Assembly: GCA_002359055.1 (NCBI GenBank)
Contig: DEQC01000030.1
Span: 1 to 64,000 of the forward strand
DNA: 64,000 nt
Direction of reading: 5' to 3'
Source: Flavobacteriales bacterium UBA3376
Lineage (GTDB): Bacteria; Bacteroidota; Bacteroidia; Flavobacteriales; Weeksellaceae
This document shows, one piece after another, positions 25,869 through 35,404 of the stretch. Within the stretch, counting starts at the first letter, position 1; every line of letters starts with the position of its first letter. Under the pieces are notes generated by a model, which was given only the letters and a program-made list of their open reading frames with translations, searched no databases and was not told where the DNA came from. The position numbers and the translations under genes were made by a program.

Positions 25869-27908
25869 TTATTGAAATTCAGCTTCATTTACTTTTTCGT
25901 TCAACTTTACATCGGTTAAGTCAAACACCATTTGTTGTCCGATATCCATCACCATTTTTGCTGGGATTTTTATGCCTTCAAATTCTTTATAGTTTTCAAA
26001 GGTGATAATTTGCACCATTTGTTGACCGCCTGCGTCAATCTCAACAGTGTTTCCTAACTTTAAACCTGAATCAACACTATAAAAAGTTTTGCTCATGCCA
26101 TTGTCGAGAACATAAGCATCTTCTCCATTGAAATTTTCAATACCTGTGATAGTAATTCCAGAGTTTTCATTCAGATATAATTCTGGGAACGGATAAGAAT
26201 TTTGTTTGTAAGTTTTAATTTCATCTTCATCCATTTCAGATTTCATGCCTTGAATGGAATTGTATCCAGTTTCTCCATTGAATACAGATTTTTGGAGTTC
26301 CATTCCCATAGCAGAAATCACAGTCAATGATTTGCCTTCAGTAGTCGATATGCTCTTCATGTTTACTTTCATTCCTTGCATTTCAGCTTCATAGTTGGCG
26401 ATGAGCGTTTTAACGGTTTTTGTGTTTTCACCACCGATGGCTTCTATGTATTTGTCCATGATAGATTTTACGGTAACATTTGCATCGATTGTTTTCTGTT
26501 GTGGTTTTTCAGTTGGATTTCCAAAACGGTCGAAATAATTGATGGTGTAACCCAATCTTTCCAGTCCAGGAATCACATCGCTCCCCTTACCTACTACTAA
26601 AATTCTTGCATTGTCATAACTAAAGTATTTTTGAGCAGCTTTTTGAACTTGTTCAGCAGTTACTGCATTGATATTTCTGATATAATTTTCATAAAAATTA
26701 TCAGGTAAATTTTGGGTTTGTACCAACAAAGCTTGTCTTGCAATGAATTCTGGTTTTTCTGCATCCATCACAAAGTTCCCAATCAAACTCGCTTTTACAG
26801 CATTTAGAGTATTGGCATCTACTTTATCCTCACGGATTCTTTTCAATTCTTTCATTGCTTCAAATACCGCACTATCGGTAACTTCGTTTCTTACTGAACT
26901 TGAAGCTTTGAATTTGTCCACGTATTTATTTCCTCTTAACCTTGAAAAAGCACCATAAGTCCAACCGTGAGCTTCTCTTAAATTCATGTTCAAATAACTG
27001 TTGAAATCACCACCAAAAATTTGGTTAGCGATTAAGGCAGGATAATAATCCTCATCGGTCATTTTTAAGTCAACTATGCTCAAAATGGCAATTTCTGATT
27101 GAACCGCATTGGGCATATCGACAAAATTAATTTCTGTTTTCGCTACATTTTTAGGTTCATTATATTTAGAAATAGGAAGGTTTCCTTTTTTCCATGATTT
27201 GAATTCTTTTTCGACCAATTTCTTTACTTCGTTGAATTTCACATCACCTAAAATGATGAGATAGGCGTTGTTTGGTACAAAATATTTGTTATAATGATCT
27301 TTTATATCATCTAAAGTCAAAGCTTTCAATTTCTCTTCGGTTGTAAATTCACCATTGGGATGATTTGCACCAAATACCAATACGTTTTCCACTCTTTGAG
27401 CATTGGCTTGAACACTTCTTTCTTCAGCTTTTAATCCATCGATAAATCTTGCTTTATCAGTTTCAAAGTCATCTTGAGTAAATTTAGGATTGATAAACCC
27501 TTGTGCCATTAATTCCAAAGTTCTTGAGAAGTATTTCGACAAAGAATTTGCGAAAGCACCTGATGAATGGAAATTAATTCTCGCACCCATAAAGTCGATT
27601 TCTTCTTGGAAATCTTCCTTAGAGATTTTATCGGTTCCGTTACCAATCAAAGATCCTGTCAAATCGTGAATTCCTTTTTTATCACCTTCTGTAAACGGAG
27701 GATTGTCAAGGCTCAAAGTCATGGTCACTTGAGGTAATTTGTGATTTTCAACCACCATTACTTTCAAACCATTTTTGAGTTCAAATGTCTGAGGTTTTCC
27801 AAGATTTACTTTAGGTGAAGGTCCTGGTTTAGGCTGAGATCTATCGACTTGCCCAAAAGCGCCACTTGCTAATAACACCATAATCAGGCTATATATAATA
27901 TTTTTCAT
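25869..27908 (-). CDS. M16-family peptidase-like protein, non-catalytic partner with extra C-terminal domain
   Basis: A 679-residue secreted protein. After a signal peptide (ending GAFGQ) there is an M16 (insulinase/pitrilysin) fold over about residues 40-440. The zinc motif HxxEH is absent; the equivalent position reads IHDLTGSLIGNGTD. It therefore resembles the non-catalytic subunit of two-subunit M16 peptidases. Residues about 465-679 form an additional beta-rich domain (GGENTKTVKTLIANYEAEM onward) resembling outer-membrane lipoprotein-sorting folds. The active partner is the next gene upstream (27935-29251), 26 bases away, in one operon. Confidence 0.88.
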   Translation of the reverse strand: MKNIIYSLIMVLLASGAFGQVDRSQPKPGPSPKVNLGKPQTFELKNGLKVMVVENHKLPQVTMTLSLDNPPFTEGDKKGIHDLTGSLIGNGTDKISKEDFQEEIDFMGARINFHSSGAFANSLSKYFSRTLELMAQGFINPKFTQDDFETDKARFIDGLKAEERSVQANAQRVENVLVFGANHPNGEFTTEEKLKALTLDDIKDHYNKYFVPNNAYLIILGDVKFNEVKKLVEKEFKSWKKGNLPISKYNEPKNVAKTEINFVDMPNAVQSEIAILSIVDLKMTDEDYYPALIANQIFGGDFNSYLNMNLREAHGWTYGAFSRLRGNKYVDKFKASSSVRNEVTDSAVFEAMKELKRIREDKVDANTLNAVKASLIGNFVMDAEKPEFIARQALLVQTQNLPDNFYENYIRNINAVTAEQVQKAAQKYFSYDNARILVVGKGSDVIPGLERLGYTINYFDRFGNPTEKPQQKTIDANVTVKSIMDKYIEAIGGENTKTVKTLIANYEAEMQGMKVNMKSISTTEGKSLTVISAMGMELQKSVFNGETGYNSIQGMKSEMDEDEIKTYKQNSYPFPELYLNENSGITITGIENFNGEDAYVLDNGMSKTFYSVDSGLKLGNTVEIDAGGQQMVQIITFENYKEFEGIKIPAKMVMDIGQQMVFDLTDVKLNEKVNEAEFQ

Positions 27909-27934
27909 TCTTATTAATTTGTAGATTTTGATAA

Positions 27935-29251
27935 TTAATTTTCTGGACCATATTCTAATACTAGTCTCTGATTGTCATTCAAATACTTATTAGCAGCTTC
28001 TCTGATTTCTTCTCTGCTGATCGAACGATAAATGTCCATTTCAGTGTTGATAAGATTTACGTCTTTGTAGAGTAAATAATAAGTTGCTAAGTTGTGAGCT
28101 ACACCTTCTACATTTGAATTGGAGCTAACATATCTGTTTTCTAATTTATTGATGATGGTTTGATATTCTCTTTCAGAAATCAAATCGGTTTGTAATTTTT
28201 TGATTTCATCTGAGAAAACATCGATGATTTCATCCATAGTTGTTTCTCCAATTGGAAGAGCATAAGTGAAGTAGGTTCCATAATCTTCTTGACTGAAGTT
28301 AAATGAACCTAATTCCAAAGCTTTTTTCTCAACATCTACCAATCTTTTGTACAATCTCGAACTCTTACCATCGCTCAAAACCATAGAGATCATATCTAAA
28401 ATCCTGGCATCTCTCGATTTCATCGAAGGTGTTCTGTAGGCCGTCAAATACATTGGAATTTGAACATTTGGATCTTTCCAAGTTGCTCTGATTTCTTCTG
28501 TAATTGGTTCTTCCACATATTCTTTTTTAGGAATTAATTTTCCTTTTTTTATGGGTCCGAAATATTCTTCAATCCATTGTTTGGCTTGTTTTTTATCGAA
28601 ATCTCCAGCTACGACTAAAACAGCGTTATTTGGAATATAAAATTTCTCATAAAAATCTAAAAATTCATCCAAAGTTGCAGCGTCCAAGTGCTCCATCTCA
28701 CCTATAGTTGTCCATCGGTATGGATGATTTTTAAAGATATTTTCTTTTACAGCTTTTAGAATATTTCCATAGGGCTGATTGTCGACTCTAAGCCTTTTTT
28801 CTTCTTTTACAACCTCATTTTGAGTATCGACTCCAATTTGATTGATCACTGGATGAAGAAGTCTTTCAGATTCCATCCATAAACCTAATTGTAAATTGTT
28901 GGATGGGAAAACTTCATAATAATAAGTTCTATCGTCGCTGGTGTTGGCATTGTTTCTTCCACCGTTTGATGAAACTATTTTAAACCACTCACCTCTTCCG
29001 ATGTTTTCAGTTCCTTCGAACAATAGATGTTCAAAAAAGTGAGCAAATCCTGTTCTGTCAGGTTGTTCGTCTTTTGCGCCTACGTGATACATTACCGAAG
29101 TAATTACTACAGGTGCTGAATGGTCTTGATGCAAGATGACATGAAGACCATTGGATAGGTCGTATTCTTCAAATTCGATTTGTTGAGCAAAGGATTGAAT
29201 GCCCATTCCCAAAGTGCCCATTAATGCGAACATAAGTCCAATTTTTTTCAT
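27935..29251 (-). CDS. M16-family zinc peptidase, catalytic subunit
   Basis: A 438-residue exported peptidase (signal peptide ending SFAQQ). The inverted zinc motif HxxEH is intact as HFFEH (H71, E74, H75), with the distal glutamate expected in NEVVKEEKRLR about 75 residues later. One M16 repeat pair, the length of processing-peptidase-beta-like subunits. It pairs with the motif-less M16 protein encoded 26 bases downstream, probably as a periplasmic or surface heterodimer that degrades peptides. Confidence 0.92.
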   Translation of the reverse strand: MKKIGLMFALMGTLGMGIQSFAQQIEFEEYDLSNGLHVILHQDHSAPVVITSVMYHVGAKDEQPDRTGFAHFFEHLLFEGTENIGRGEWFKIVSSNGGRNNANTSDDRTYYYEVFPSNNLQLGLWMESERLLHPVINQIGVDTQNEVVKEEKRLRVDNQPYGNILKAVKENIFKNHPYRWTTIGEMEHLDAATLDEFLDFYEKFYIPNNAVLVVAGDFDKKQAKQWIEEYFGPIKKGKLIPKKEYVEEPITEEIRATWKDPNVQIPMYLTAYRTPSMKSRDARILDMISMVLSDGKSSRLYKRLVDVEKKALELGSFNFSQEDYGTYFTYALPIGETTMDEIIDVFSDEIKKLQTDLISEREYQTIINKLENRYVSSNSNVEGVAHNLATYYLLYKDVNLINTEMDIYRSISREEIREAANKYLNDNQRLVLEYGPEN

Positions 29252-29387
29252 ATTTAATTTGATTGTTACTATACTATATGTTTGTTAAAATTCGCTTTTG
29301 TTACAAATGAACAAAAAAAGCTGAGTTATTTCTGTTAAAATACAAGTTTATCCGATTAAATTCTCGATTTAAATCTATTTTATCAAT

Positions 29388-29945
29388 TTACCATTTCAAC
29401 TCTACTTCAAAGCTGAATTCACCTTGCCAAGATGGAGTTTGTGATTGATTTTGCTCAACTTTGATTTGATGAATGCCTTTGTTTTCAATGATAAAATTCT
29501 CTACCGATTGTGAAAACAGTGGTTTTGTATTACCGGCTCTATCGCTTATCTCCGAAATTATCAAATTTGATAAACTATCAATAGCTGTTACTTTTAGATT
29601 CATTCGATGTGCTGTGTCCGAATCAAACACGAAAACTATGGGTTGATTTGGCTTTTTTAAAGCTTTGATTTGAGCGTTTCCGTAAGTTATTTTTACTTGA
29701 ATGGTATCTGAAATTTCAGTTGAAATGATAGGATTTTCGATGGTGATTTCTTCGGTGTCAATTGAATCGATGGGTGTTTTTTGAATGGAAGAAGAATTTT
29801 TTTCTGAAGATGATTTAGGCTTTAGTGATTCAATGTATTTTTTTTGGTCAAATTCTTGTGGTCTAACAATTGGCGTTTGAGGTTTCATTTCACAGGAAAC
29901 CAAAATGATTGAAATTACGAAGAAAATAGCCGAACGCATAAACAA
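29388..29945 (-). CDS. Predicted lipoprotein of unknown function
   Basis: A 185-residue protein with a lipoprotein signal (RSAIFFVISIILVSC, lipobox LVSC). A polar Ser/Lys/Glu-rich linker (about 25-75) follows, then a beta-rich domain (about 80-185) that looks like an immunoglobulin-type sandwich. Two starts are possible, at 29945 (MFMRS) and 29939 (MRS). I do not recognise the family. It stands alone, divergent from the alpha/beta hydrolase gene, with only 41 bases between the two starts. Confidence 0.65.
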   Translation of the reverse strand: MFMRSAIFFVISIILVSCEMKPQTPIVRPQEFDQKKYIESLKPKSSSEKNSSSIQKTPIDSIDTEEITIENPIISTEISDTIQVKITYGNAQIKALKKPNQPIVFVFDSDTAHRMNLKVTAIDSLSNLIISEISDRAGNTKPLFSQSVENFIIENKGIHQIKVEQNQSQTPSWQGEFSFEVELKW

Positions 29946-29986
29946 AACTTTCGGTAAATTTACAATGAATCGTTTAATATTAAAAG

Positions 29987-30760
29987 ATGTTATATTACAA
30001 ACAACAAGGAAAAGGTCCGAGCATAGTTTTTATTCATGGTTATTTGGAGAATGGAAATATGTGGGATGAATTCGCTGAGGAACTTTCAGAGGATTATCAA
30101 TCGATAATTATGGATTTGCCGGGTCATGGAAAATCAAAGTCTTATTCTGACACGCATTCGATGGATTTTATGGCAGAAAAAGTCAATGAAATTTTGGATG
30201 AATTAAACATTTCTGAGGCTTTGTTCATAGGTCATTCTATGGGTGGATATGTAGCTTTGGCTATGGCTGATTTATTTCCAGAAAAGGTCAAAGGATTGAT
30301 ATTGTTGAATTCATCGAGTTTATCAGATACAGAAGAAAAAAAGGAAAATCGATTGAGAGCTGTTGAATTGGCCCAAAGGAATTTACCTACTTTAATCAAA
30401 ATGAGTATTCCCTTGTTGTTTCAAGAATCTAAGTTGCATTTGTTGAAAACTGAGAGAGATTTTGTAAAGGAAATGGCGATGACAACCAGTGTTGAAGGAG
30501 TTCAAGCGGCGCTTAGAGGAATGAGCATTAGAAAAGACAGGACTTTTATATTGAATGAATTCGATGGCGAAATTGGAATTGTTTTGGGAAAATTTGATCG
30601 AACAATTGATCCAGAGCCATTTAAAAAAGTTATTCCTAACCGAGAAAACATCGAAATTTTGGAATTAGAAACTGCTCATATGTCTTATTTGGAAGATGAA
30701 AAACCTACGTTAGAATTTATCAAAGAATTTTCTTCTAAAGTTTTTAGTCAGAAGCGTTAA
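29987..30760 (+). CDS. Alpha/beta-fold hydrolase
   Basis: A 257-residue cytosolic hydrolase of the alpha/beta superfamily. The oxyanion segment is HGYLENG, the nucleophile elbow GHSMGG (Ser84), the acid lies near GKFDRTID and the catalytic His in ETAHMSYLE. No signal peptide. The ester or other substrate cannot be deduced. It converges with the DUF4296 gene and their ends overlap by four bases. Confidence 0.9.
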   Translation: MLYYKQQGKGPSIVFIHGYLENGNMWDEFAEELSEDYQSIIMDLPGHGKSKSYSDTHSMDFMAEKVNEILDELNISEALFIGHSMGGYVALAMADLFPEKVKGLILLNSSSLSDTEEKKENRLRAVELAQRNLPTLIKMSIPLLFQESKLHLLKTERDFVKEMAMTTSVEGVQAALRGMSIRKDRTFILNEFDGEIGIVLGKFDRTIDPEPFKKVIPNRENIEILELETAHMSYLEDEKPTLEFIKEFSSKVFSQKR

Positions 30761-31128
30761 TTTTTGATGGACTCTCTAACTTCCAATCTTTTTTGTCTTT
30801 CTTCTTCGGGCAACATATTTTCTAATTCATTTCGAACTTCGAGCAAAATAGCGCTAAATACTTCAGGTTTCACAACATAATATCGATAGCTATCTGTGAA
30901 GTCATCGACTTTTAGTCCTTGGTTCTGTATGATTTGAATGTCTTTTTCGGTCGGATTCCATTCGACACTTGGAATTTGGTTCATATAAGTGGGTTGTTGA
31001 TGCAAATAAATTTGCACCAAAACCTCAGTCATTTTTTCTTGGCTGACAAGATTTTTGGGTTTTTCAACGATTTTGTGACAACCAACGGAGAGAATTATTA
31101 TAAAAACAAGACTTATCAACTTTTTCAT
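30757..31128 (-). CDS. DUF4296 lipoprotein
   Basis: A 123-residue lipoprotein (MKKLISLVFIIILSVGC, lipobox SVGC). The mature part is helical with the DUF4296 pattern (EKMTEVLVQIYLHQ, then FTDSYRYYVVKPEVF). The family is restricted to Bacteroidota and has no known function. Its start overlaps the GT2 gene stop by four bases, so the two are coupled; in many flavobacteria this gene follows the dolichol-phosphate mannosyltransferase-like gene. Confidence 0.85.
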   Translation of the reverse strand: MKKLISLVFIIILSVGCHKIVEKPKNLVSQEKMTEVLVQIYLHQQPTYMNQIPSVEWNPTEKDIQIIQNQGLKVDDFTDSYRYYVVKPEVFSAILLEVRNELENMLPEEERQKRLEVRESIKN

Positions 31129-31844
31129 AATCTTCCAAATATACTTCGAATCCTTAACATTAAAATTCCAAAAACTGCTTCACCCATGATATTGGCACTG
31201 ATTTTAGATTCACCCGCTACACGATTGGTGAAAATAATTGGCACTTCAATCAGTTTAAAATTCTTTTTCCAAGCTTTGAATTTCATTTCAATTTGGAAGC
31301 CATAACCTTTGAATTTAATATTGTCTAAATTTAAAGTTTCTAAAACAATTCTTCTGTAACCTACAAATCCAGCTGTCGCGTCATTGATTGGTAATCTTGT
31401 AACGAAGCGCGCATATTTTGAAGCGATGAAAGAAAGTAGAACTCTTGACATGGGCCAATTGACAACATTGACTCCATGAGAATATCGAGAACCAATAGCT
31501 ACATCATTACCATTTCTCAAAGCATCCAAAAGTTTGGGTAAGTCGTCAGGGTTGTGCGATAAGTCAGCGTCCATTTCAAAAATGAATTGATAATTCCTTT
31601 GCAGCGCCCATTTGAAACCATGTGTATAAGCTTTCCCTAAGCCATCTTTTTCTTTTCTAACTTCGAGATGAAGTTGAGGTAAAGATTTCTGATGCTCTTT
31701 CACAATTTGACTGGTACCATCAGGGGAGCTATCATCAACCACCAAAATGTCAAAAGGAGTTTTTAAATCAACGACTCTTTTTATGATATTTTCAATGTTT
31801 TCTTTTTCGTTATATGTTGGAATGATCACTAAGTTTTTTTCCAT
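31125..31844 (-). CDS. Polyprenol-phosphate mannosyltransferase-like GT2
   Basis: A 239-residue family 2 glycosyltransferase similar to dolichol/polyprenol-phosphate mannose synthases. The nucleotide-sugar site shows VVDDSSPDGT (D37, D38) and the metal-binding DAD motif EMDADLSHNP (D92, D94). There is no C-terminal multi-helix GtrA-type domain, so it belongs to the soluble or peripherally bound class. It would transfer a sugar from a nucleotide donor to a lipid phosphate for envelope glycan assembly. Upstream gene of a two-gene unit with DUF4296. Confidence 0.9.
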   Translation of the reverse strand: MEKNLVIIPTYNEKENIENIIKRVVDLKTPFDILVVDDSSPDGTSQIVKEHQKSLPQLHLEVRKEKDGLGKAYTHGFKWALQRNYQFIFEMDADLSHNPDDLPKLLDALRNGNDVAIGSRYSHGVNVVNWPMSRVLLSFIASKYARFVTRLPINDATAGFVGYRRIVLETLNLDNIKFKGYGFQIEMKFKAWKKNFKLIEVPIIFTNRVAGESKISANIMGEAVFGILMLRIRSIFGRL

Positions 31845-31860
31845 TCGTCAAAATATGTAG

Positions 31861-31868
31861 CAAATATA
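31861..31868 (-). promoter_or_regulatory. -7 promoter box before the GT2 gene
   Basis: Minus-strand TATATTTG, full TAnnTTTG match, 16 bases before the ATG at 31844. It is divergent from the plus-strand box at 31893-31900; the two promoters share a 64-base intergenic region. Confidence 0.55.
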
Positions 31869-31892
31869 ATTCATATCTATATATGGCTTTTG

Positions 31893-31900
31893 TATTTTTG
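31893..31900 (+). promoter_or_regulatory. -7 promoter box before the DUF4271 gene
   Basis: TATTTTTG matches TAnnTTTG and ends eight bases before the ATG at 31909, implying an almost leaderless message. Confidence 0.5.
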
Positions 31901-31908
31901 TAAGAATT

Positions 31909-32565
31909 ATGAAAAACTTAGCATCCATCATATTTTTGGAGAGGCCGGTCGAGGATTTGGACTGGGTGGTCTATATATTGGTTTTGACCATGGTGATAGT
32001 GGCGATTGGTCGGGTATTGTTCAACAATAACTTCGAATCATTGAGGAGATTCGATCGATTTTTAGAGGTAAATGACAATCAAGCTTTGTTTGGATTGTTG
32101 TTTCAAATTGTATTTGCAATTTTATTCAGTAGTATTATCGTCACTTTTTTTTCAGGCAAATATGATTATTTGTTGCACACTCCTTATCTGAAGGTGGGTG
32201 TTTTGAGTATTTTGATTTTGGTTTTCTTTGGTGTGCGTACATTGTTGAATCGTGTTGCGAGTTTTGCTTTTGGGATTACTTATGACAGGATTTACAACAC
32301 AAAAACCTTTAATTATTTCCGAGTTTATTTGGTAGTTGCATTATGGATAGCAATTTTATTGTTCTATTTCACACCGATTAACCGATTTATTTTGTTAGGA
32401 ATCTTGTTGATTTTCATGATAATAATCAGAGTTGTTTCATATATGCGTGTGATGAAAAACCAACAAGATAAGAAAAGTAAAATTTGGTATTATAATATTT
32501 TATATCTTTGCGCACTAGAAATATTGCCTATGTTGGTATTGTTTAAACTGCTAAGTGTTTGGTAA
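31909..32565 (+). CDS. DUF4271 membrane protein
   Basis: A 218-residue polytopic membrane protein with about six hydrophobic segments (roughly residues 20-38, 62-82, 96-115, 138-158, 161-180 and 198-216). The N-terminal stretch DWVVYILVLTMVIVAIGRVLFNNNF matches DUF4271, a Bacteroidota family. The gene overlaps no start codon but ends 10 bases before hemD, and this order is conserved in Flavobacteriia, which suggests but does not prove a link with haem synthesis or with gliding/secretion membrane proteins. Confidence 0.85.
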   Translation: MKNLASIIFLERPVEDLDWVVYILVLTMVIVAIGRVLFNNNFESLRRFDRFLEVNDNQALFGLLFQIVFAILFSSIIVTFFSGKYDYLLHTPYLKVGVLSILILVFFGVRTLLNRVASFAFGITYDRIYNTKTFNYFRVYLVVALWIAILLFYFTPINRFILLGILLIFMIIIRVVSYMRVMKNQQDKKSKIWYYNILYLCALEILPMLVLFKLLSVW

Positions 32566-32575
32566 TCAAAATAAA

Positions 32576-33319
32576 ATGAAAGTAAAATCTATACTGGTTT
32601 CACAGCCTCAACCAAAAGAGTCTTCCCCATATCATGAGTTGGGAAAAAGAAATAATATAAAAATTGATTTTCGTCAGTTTATTCATGTTGAGGGAGTAAG
32701 TGCAAAAGACGTAAGACAGCAAAAGATAGATTTTTCGAACTATACTGCTGTTATTTTTACGAGTAGGAATGTAGTTGATCATTATTTCCGATTAGCGGAA
32801 GAGATGCGATTTACGGTTCCTGACGATATGAAGTATTTTTGTCAATCTGAGGCAATTGCTCACTATTTACAGAAATATATCGTTTATAGAAAACGTAGAA
32901 TTTATGTAGGAGAAAAAGGAATTCAAGATTTAACTCCTCACTTTAAGAAATACAAAAACGAAAAGTATCTTTTACCATCTTCTGATGTGTTGAATCCATC
33001 GGTACCTATGTTGTTGAACGAATTAGGTTTGAAGTGGGACAGAGCTATTTTATGTCGAACTATGTCGAGTGATTTGTCGGATTTAGAAGATGTAAAATAC
33101 GATATTTTAGTTTTCTTTACGCCTTCAGGAATTAAATCTTTATTTGAAAACTTTCCTCAATTCAAACAAGACAAAACGAGAATTGCAGTTTTCGGAAAGA
33201 CTACTGTAGCTGCAGCAGAAGAAATGGGATTGAGAATTGATATTCAAGTTCCGACTCCTGAAACTCCATCCATGACAATGGCTTTGGAGAAATATGTGCA
33301 GGAAGTTAATAAGAAGTAA
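32576..33319 (+). CDS. hemD: Uroporphyrinogen-III synthase
   Basis: A 247-residue HemD, which cyclises hydroxymethylbilane to uroporphyrinogen III in haem synthesis. Start chosen at ATG 32576 (MKVKSILVSQPQP); the open frame extends upstream to 32555 but that would overlap the DUF4271 stop and add non-conserved residues. Family features include YTAVIFTSRNVVDHYF, IYVGEKGIQDL and the C-terminal DILVFFTPSGIKSLFENF. HemD sequences are poorly conserved, but these blocks and the neighbour DUF4271 support the call. hemH, a later step, lies apart at 51731. Confidence 0.9.
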   Translation: MKVKSILVSQPQPKESSPYHELGKRNNIKIDFRQFIHVEGVSAKDVRQQKIDFSNYTAVIFTSRNVVDHYFRLAEEMRFTVPDDMKYFCQSEAIAHYLQKYIVYRKRRIYVGEKGIQDLTPHFKKYKNEKYLLPSSDVLNPSVPMLLNELGLKWDRAILCRTMSSDLSDLEDVKYDILVFFTPSGIKSLFENFPQFKQDKTRIAVFGKTTVAAAEEMGLRIDIQVPTPETPSMTMALEKYVQEVNKK

Positions 33320-33353
33320 TCGTCCTTAATTAAGGATAGTTATTGTTTGGCTT

Positions 33354-35060
33354 ATGAGAAACCTATGGGTAATCAAGCCCAAACCTAAAGATGAAATCGT
33401 TAGCTTACTCGAAGATGAAGTAAGGCTACCCAAAGCTTTGGCTACAATTTTAGCCCAGAGAGGGATAGTTAATTTCGATTTGGCCAAAGAGTTCTTCAGG
33501 CCAGACCTTTCCAAACTCTATGACCCATTTTTGATGGTAGATATGCAATTGGCGGTAGATAGAGTTTTGGAGGCGATTCGAAAAGAAGAAAAAATCTTGA
33601 TTTATGGCGATTATGATGTCGATGGAACCACGGCAGTTGCCATGATGTACGACTTTTTAAAGTCGATTTACCCCAATGTGACTTATTATATTCCTGATCG
33701 TTATACCGAAGGTTATGGAATTTCAATTCAAGGAATTGATTATGCAAATGATAACGACATCTCCTTGATCATTGCTCTGGACTGTGGAATCAAAGCGGTG
33801 GAGAAAGTTGAATATGCTTCTGAAAAAAACATAGATTTTATCATTTGTGACCATCATTTACCAGGCAAAAAATTACCAAAAGCAGTTGCAGTTTTAGACC
33901 CAAAACGACCTGATTGTCAATATCCATTCAAGGAATTAACCGGTTGTGGTGTTGGATTTAAATTGATTCAAGCATTGGCAAAGGAATTGAAAATCGATGA
34001 AGAAAATTTACACCAATATTTAGATCTTCTGGTCGTAAGTATTGCTGCCGATATAGTTCCGATAGTCGATGAAAATAGGATCGTTTCCTATTATGGACTG
34101 AAAAAATTAAAAGAATCACCGAGTTTAGGCTTGAAAACTTTGTTAGGTGAACAGAGTAGAGACAATCTGACAATTTCCTATATAGTTTTTCAAATCGCTC
34201 CAAAAATCAATGCGAGTGGACGATTAGAACACGCTTCACAATCCGTAGAATTGCTCATTTCAAAAGATGAGGAGGAAGTAAAGAAATTCGCAAATGATAT
34301 CGATATCATCAATCATACGCGTAAGAAAACCGACGGAAATGTTACCGAAGAAGCGATTCAATTGATCATCGACCAAAAAGAAGAAGACAATTATTCGACC
34401 GTAATTTACGATGCCAATTGGCACAAAGGTGTTTTAGGAATTGTAGCTTCGCGTCTCATCGATACTTATTATCGACCGACCTTGGTTTTAACTGATGGAA
34501 ATGAAGGTGAGATCACAGGTTCCGCGCGATCGATCAAGGATTTTGATATTTATGAAGTGATTGATCAATGTTCAGATTTATTGTTGAGGTATGGCGGACA
34601 TCAATTTGCTGCTGGTTTAACGATGAAAAAAGAAAATTTGGCTGCATTTAAAGAAAGATTTGAAAACTTGGTAAAAGAAAAAATCAGACCTTCTCAGCGT
34701 AAACCTTCGATTGAAATCGATACGGAATTAAAGTTTACTGAAATCGATGCAAGGTTTTTGAGAATTCTCAAACAACTCATGCCTTTTGGACCTGAGAATT
34801 CGACTCCTCTGTTTTTAACCAAAAATTTAAAAGCAGGAAATATCAGAACTATGGGGAAAGAGAACGAACATTTGAGAATGGCTTTGATGGATGAAAATGG
34901 CGTTCAATTCAATGCTATAGGTTTTGGTTTGGGAGAAACTTTAGAAGATATAAAATACAGCAAAAGTATAGATGTGATTTATTCTATCGATGAAAATCAT
35001 TGGAACAATAAAGTTTATTTGCAATTGAATATCAGGGATTTAAGATTGAATTCGTTTTAA
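33354..35060 (+). CDS. recJ: Single-stranded-DNA-specific exonuclease RecJ
   Basis: A 568-residue DHH-family 5'-3' exonuclease working in recombination and mismatch repair. Metal-binding motifs are in place: DYDVDGTT (D86, D88, D90), LDCGIKA, and CDHH (D166-H168). A DHHA1 domain follows with SGRLEHA and the GGHQFAAG segment, then an OB-like C-terminal end. Length is typical. The gene converges with the MerR-type regulator gene with two bases between stops. Confidence 0.95.
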   Translation: MRNLWVIKPKPKDEIVSLLEDEVRLPKALATILAQRGIVNFDLAKEFFRPDLSKLYDPFLMVDMQLAVDRVLEAIRKEEKILIYGDYDVDGTTAVAMMYDFLKSIYPNVTYYIPDRYTEGYGISIQGIDYANDNDISLIIALDCGIKAVEKVEYASEKNIDFIICDHHLPGKKLPKAVAVLDPKRPDCQYPFKELTGCGVGFKLIQALAKELKIDEENLHQYLDLLVVSIAADIVPIVDENRIVSYYGLKKLKESPSLGLKTLLGEQSRDNLTISYIVFQIAPKINASGRLEHASQSVELLISKDEEEVKKFANDIDIINHTRKKTDGNVTEEAIQLIIDQKEEDNYSTVIYDANWHKGVLGIVASRLIDTYYRPTLVLTDGNEGEITGSARSIKDFDIYEVIDQCSDLLLRYGGHQFAAGLTMKKENLAAFKERFENLVKEKIRPSQRKPSIEIDTELKFTEIDARFLRILKQLMPFGPENSTPLFLTKNLKAGNIRTMGKENEHLRMALMDENGVQFNAIGFGLGETLEDIKYSKSIDVIYSIDENHWNNKVYLQLNIRDLRLNSF

Positions 35061-35062
35061 AA

Positions 35063-35404
35063 TCAATCCTCTTCAGAATCGAAACTTTCTTTAATTTTAA
35101 TCAATTCCGAACGAATGAATTCCATTCTTGCAATCAACTCAACTTCATCTTTTATACTGGATTTTTCTTCCAGAGCAATTTTTGCACCTTCAAGTGTGTA
35201 TCCTCTTTCTTTCACTAAATGATAGATGATTTTAAGGTTTTTAATATCTTCAGGAGTAAATAAACGATTGCCTTTCTTGTTCTTTTTAGGTTTTAGAATA
35301 TCAAATTCACTTTCCCAAAAACGAATCAAGGAAGCATTGACATTAAAAGCTTTAGCAACTTCTCCTATGCTATAATATAATTTATCTGGTAATTCAAATT
35401 GCAT
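35063..35404 (-). CDS. MerR-family transcriptional regulator
   Basis: A 113-residue regulator. The N-terminal winged helix (about 10-75) has YYSIGEVAKAFNVNASLIRFWE and the second part NRLFTPEDIKNLKIIYHLVKERGYTLEGAK. A short helical C-terminus serves for dimerisation; there is no metal-binding cysteine set. The start is ATG 35404, which shares a base with the stop of the M23 peptidase gene (TGATG), so translation is coupled. This M23-MerR pairing is common in Flavobacteriia, but the regulon is unknown. Confidence 0.92.
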   Translation of the reverse strand: MQFELPDKLYYSIGEVAKAFNVNASLIRFWESEFDILKPKKNKKGNRLFTPEDIKNLKIIYHLVKERGYTLEGAKIALEEKSSIKDEVELIARMEFIRSELIKIKESFDSEED

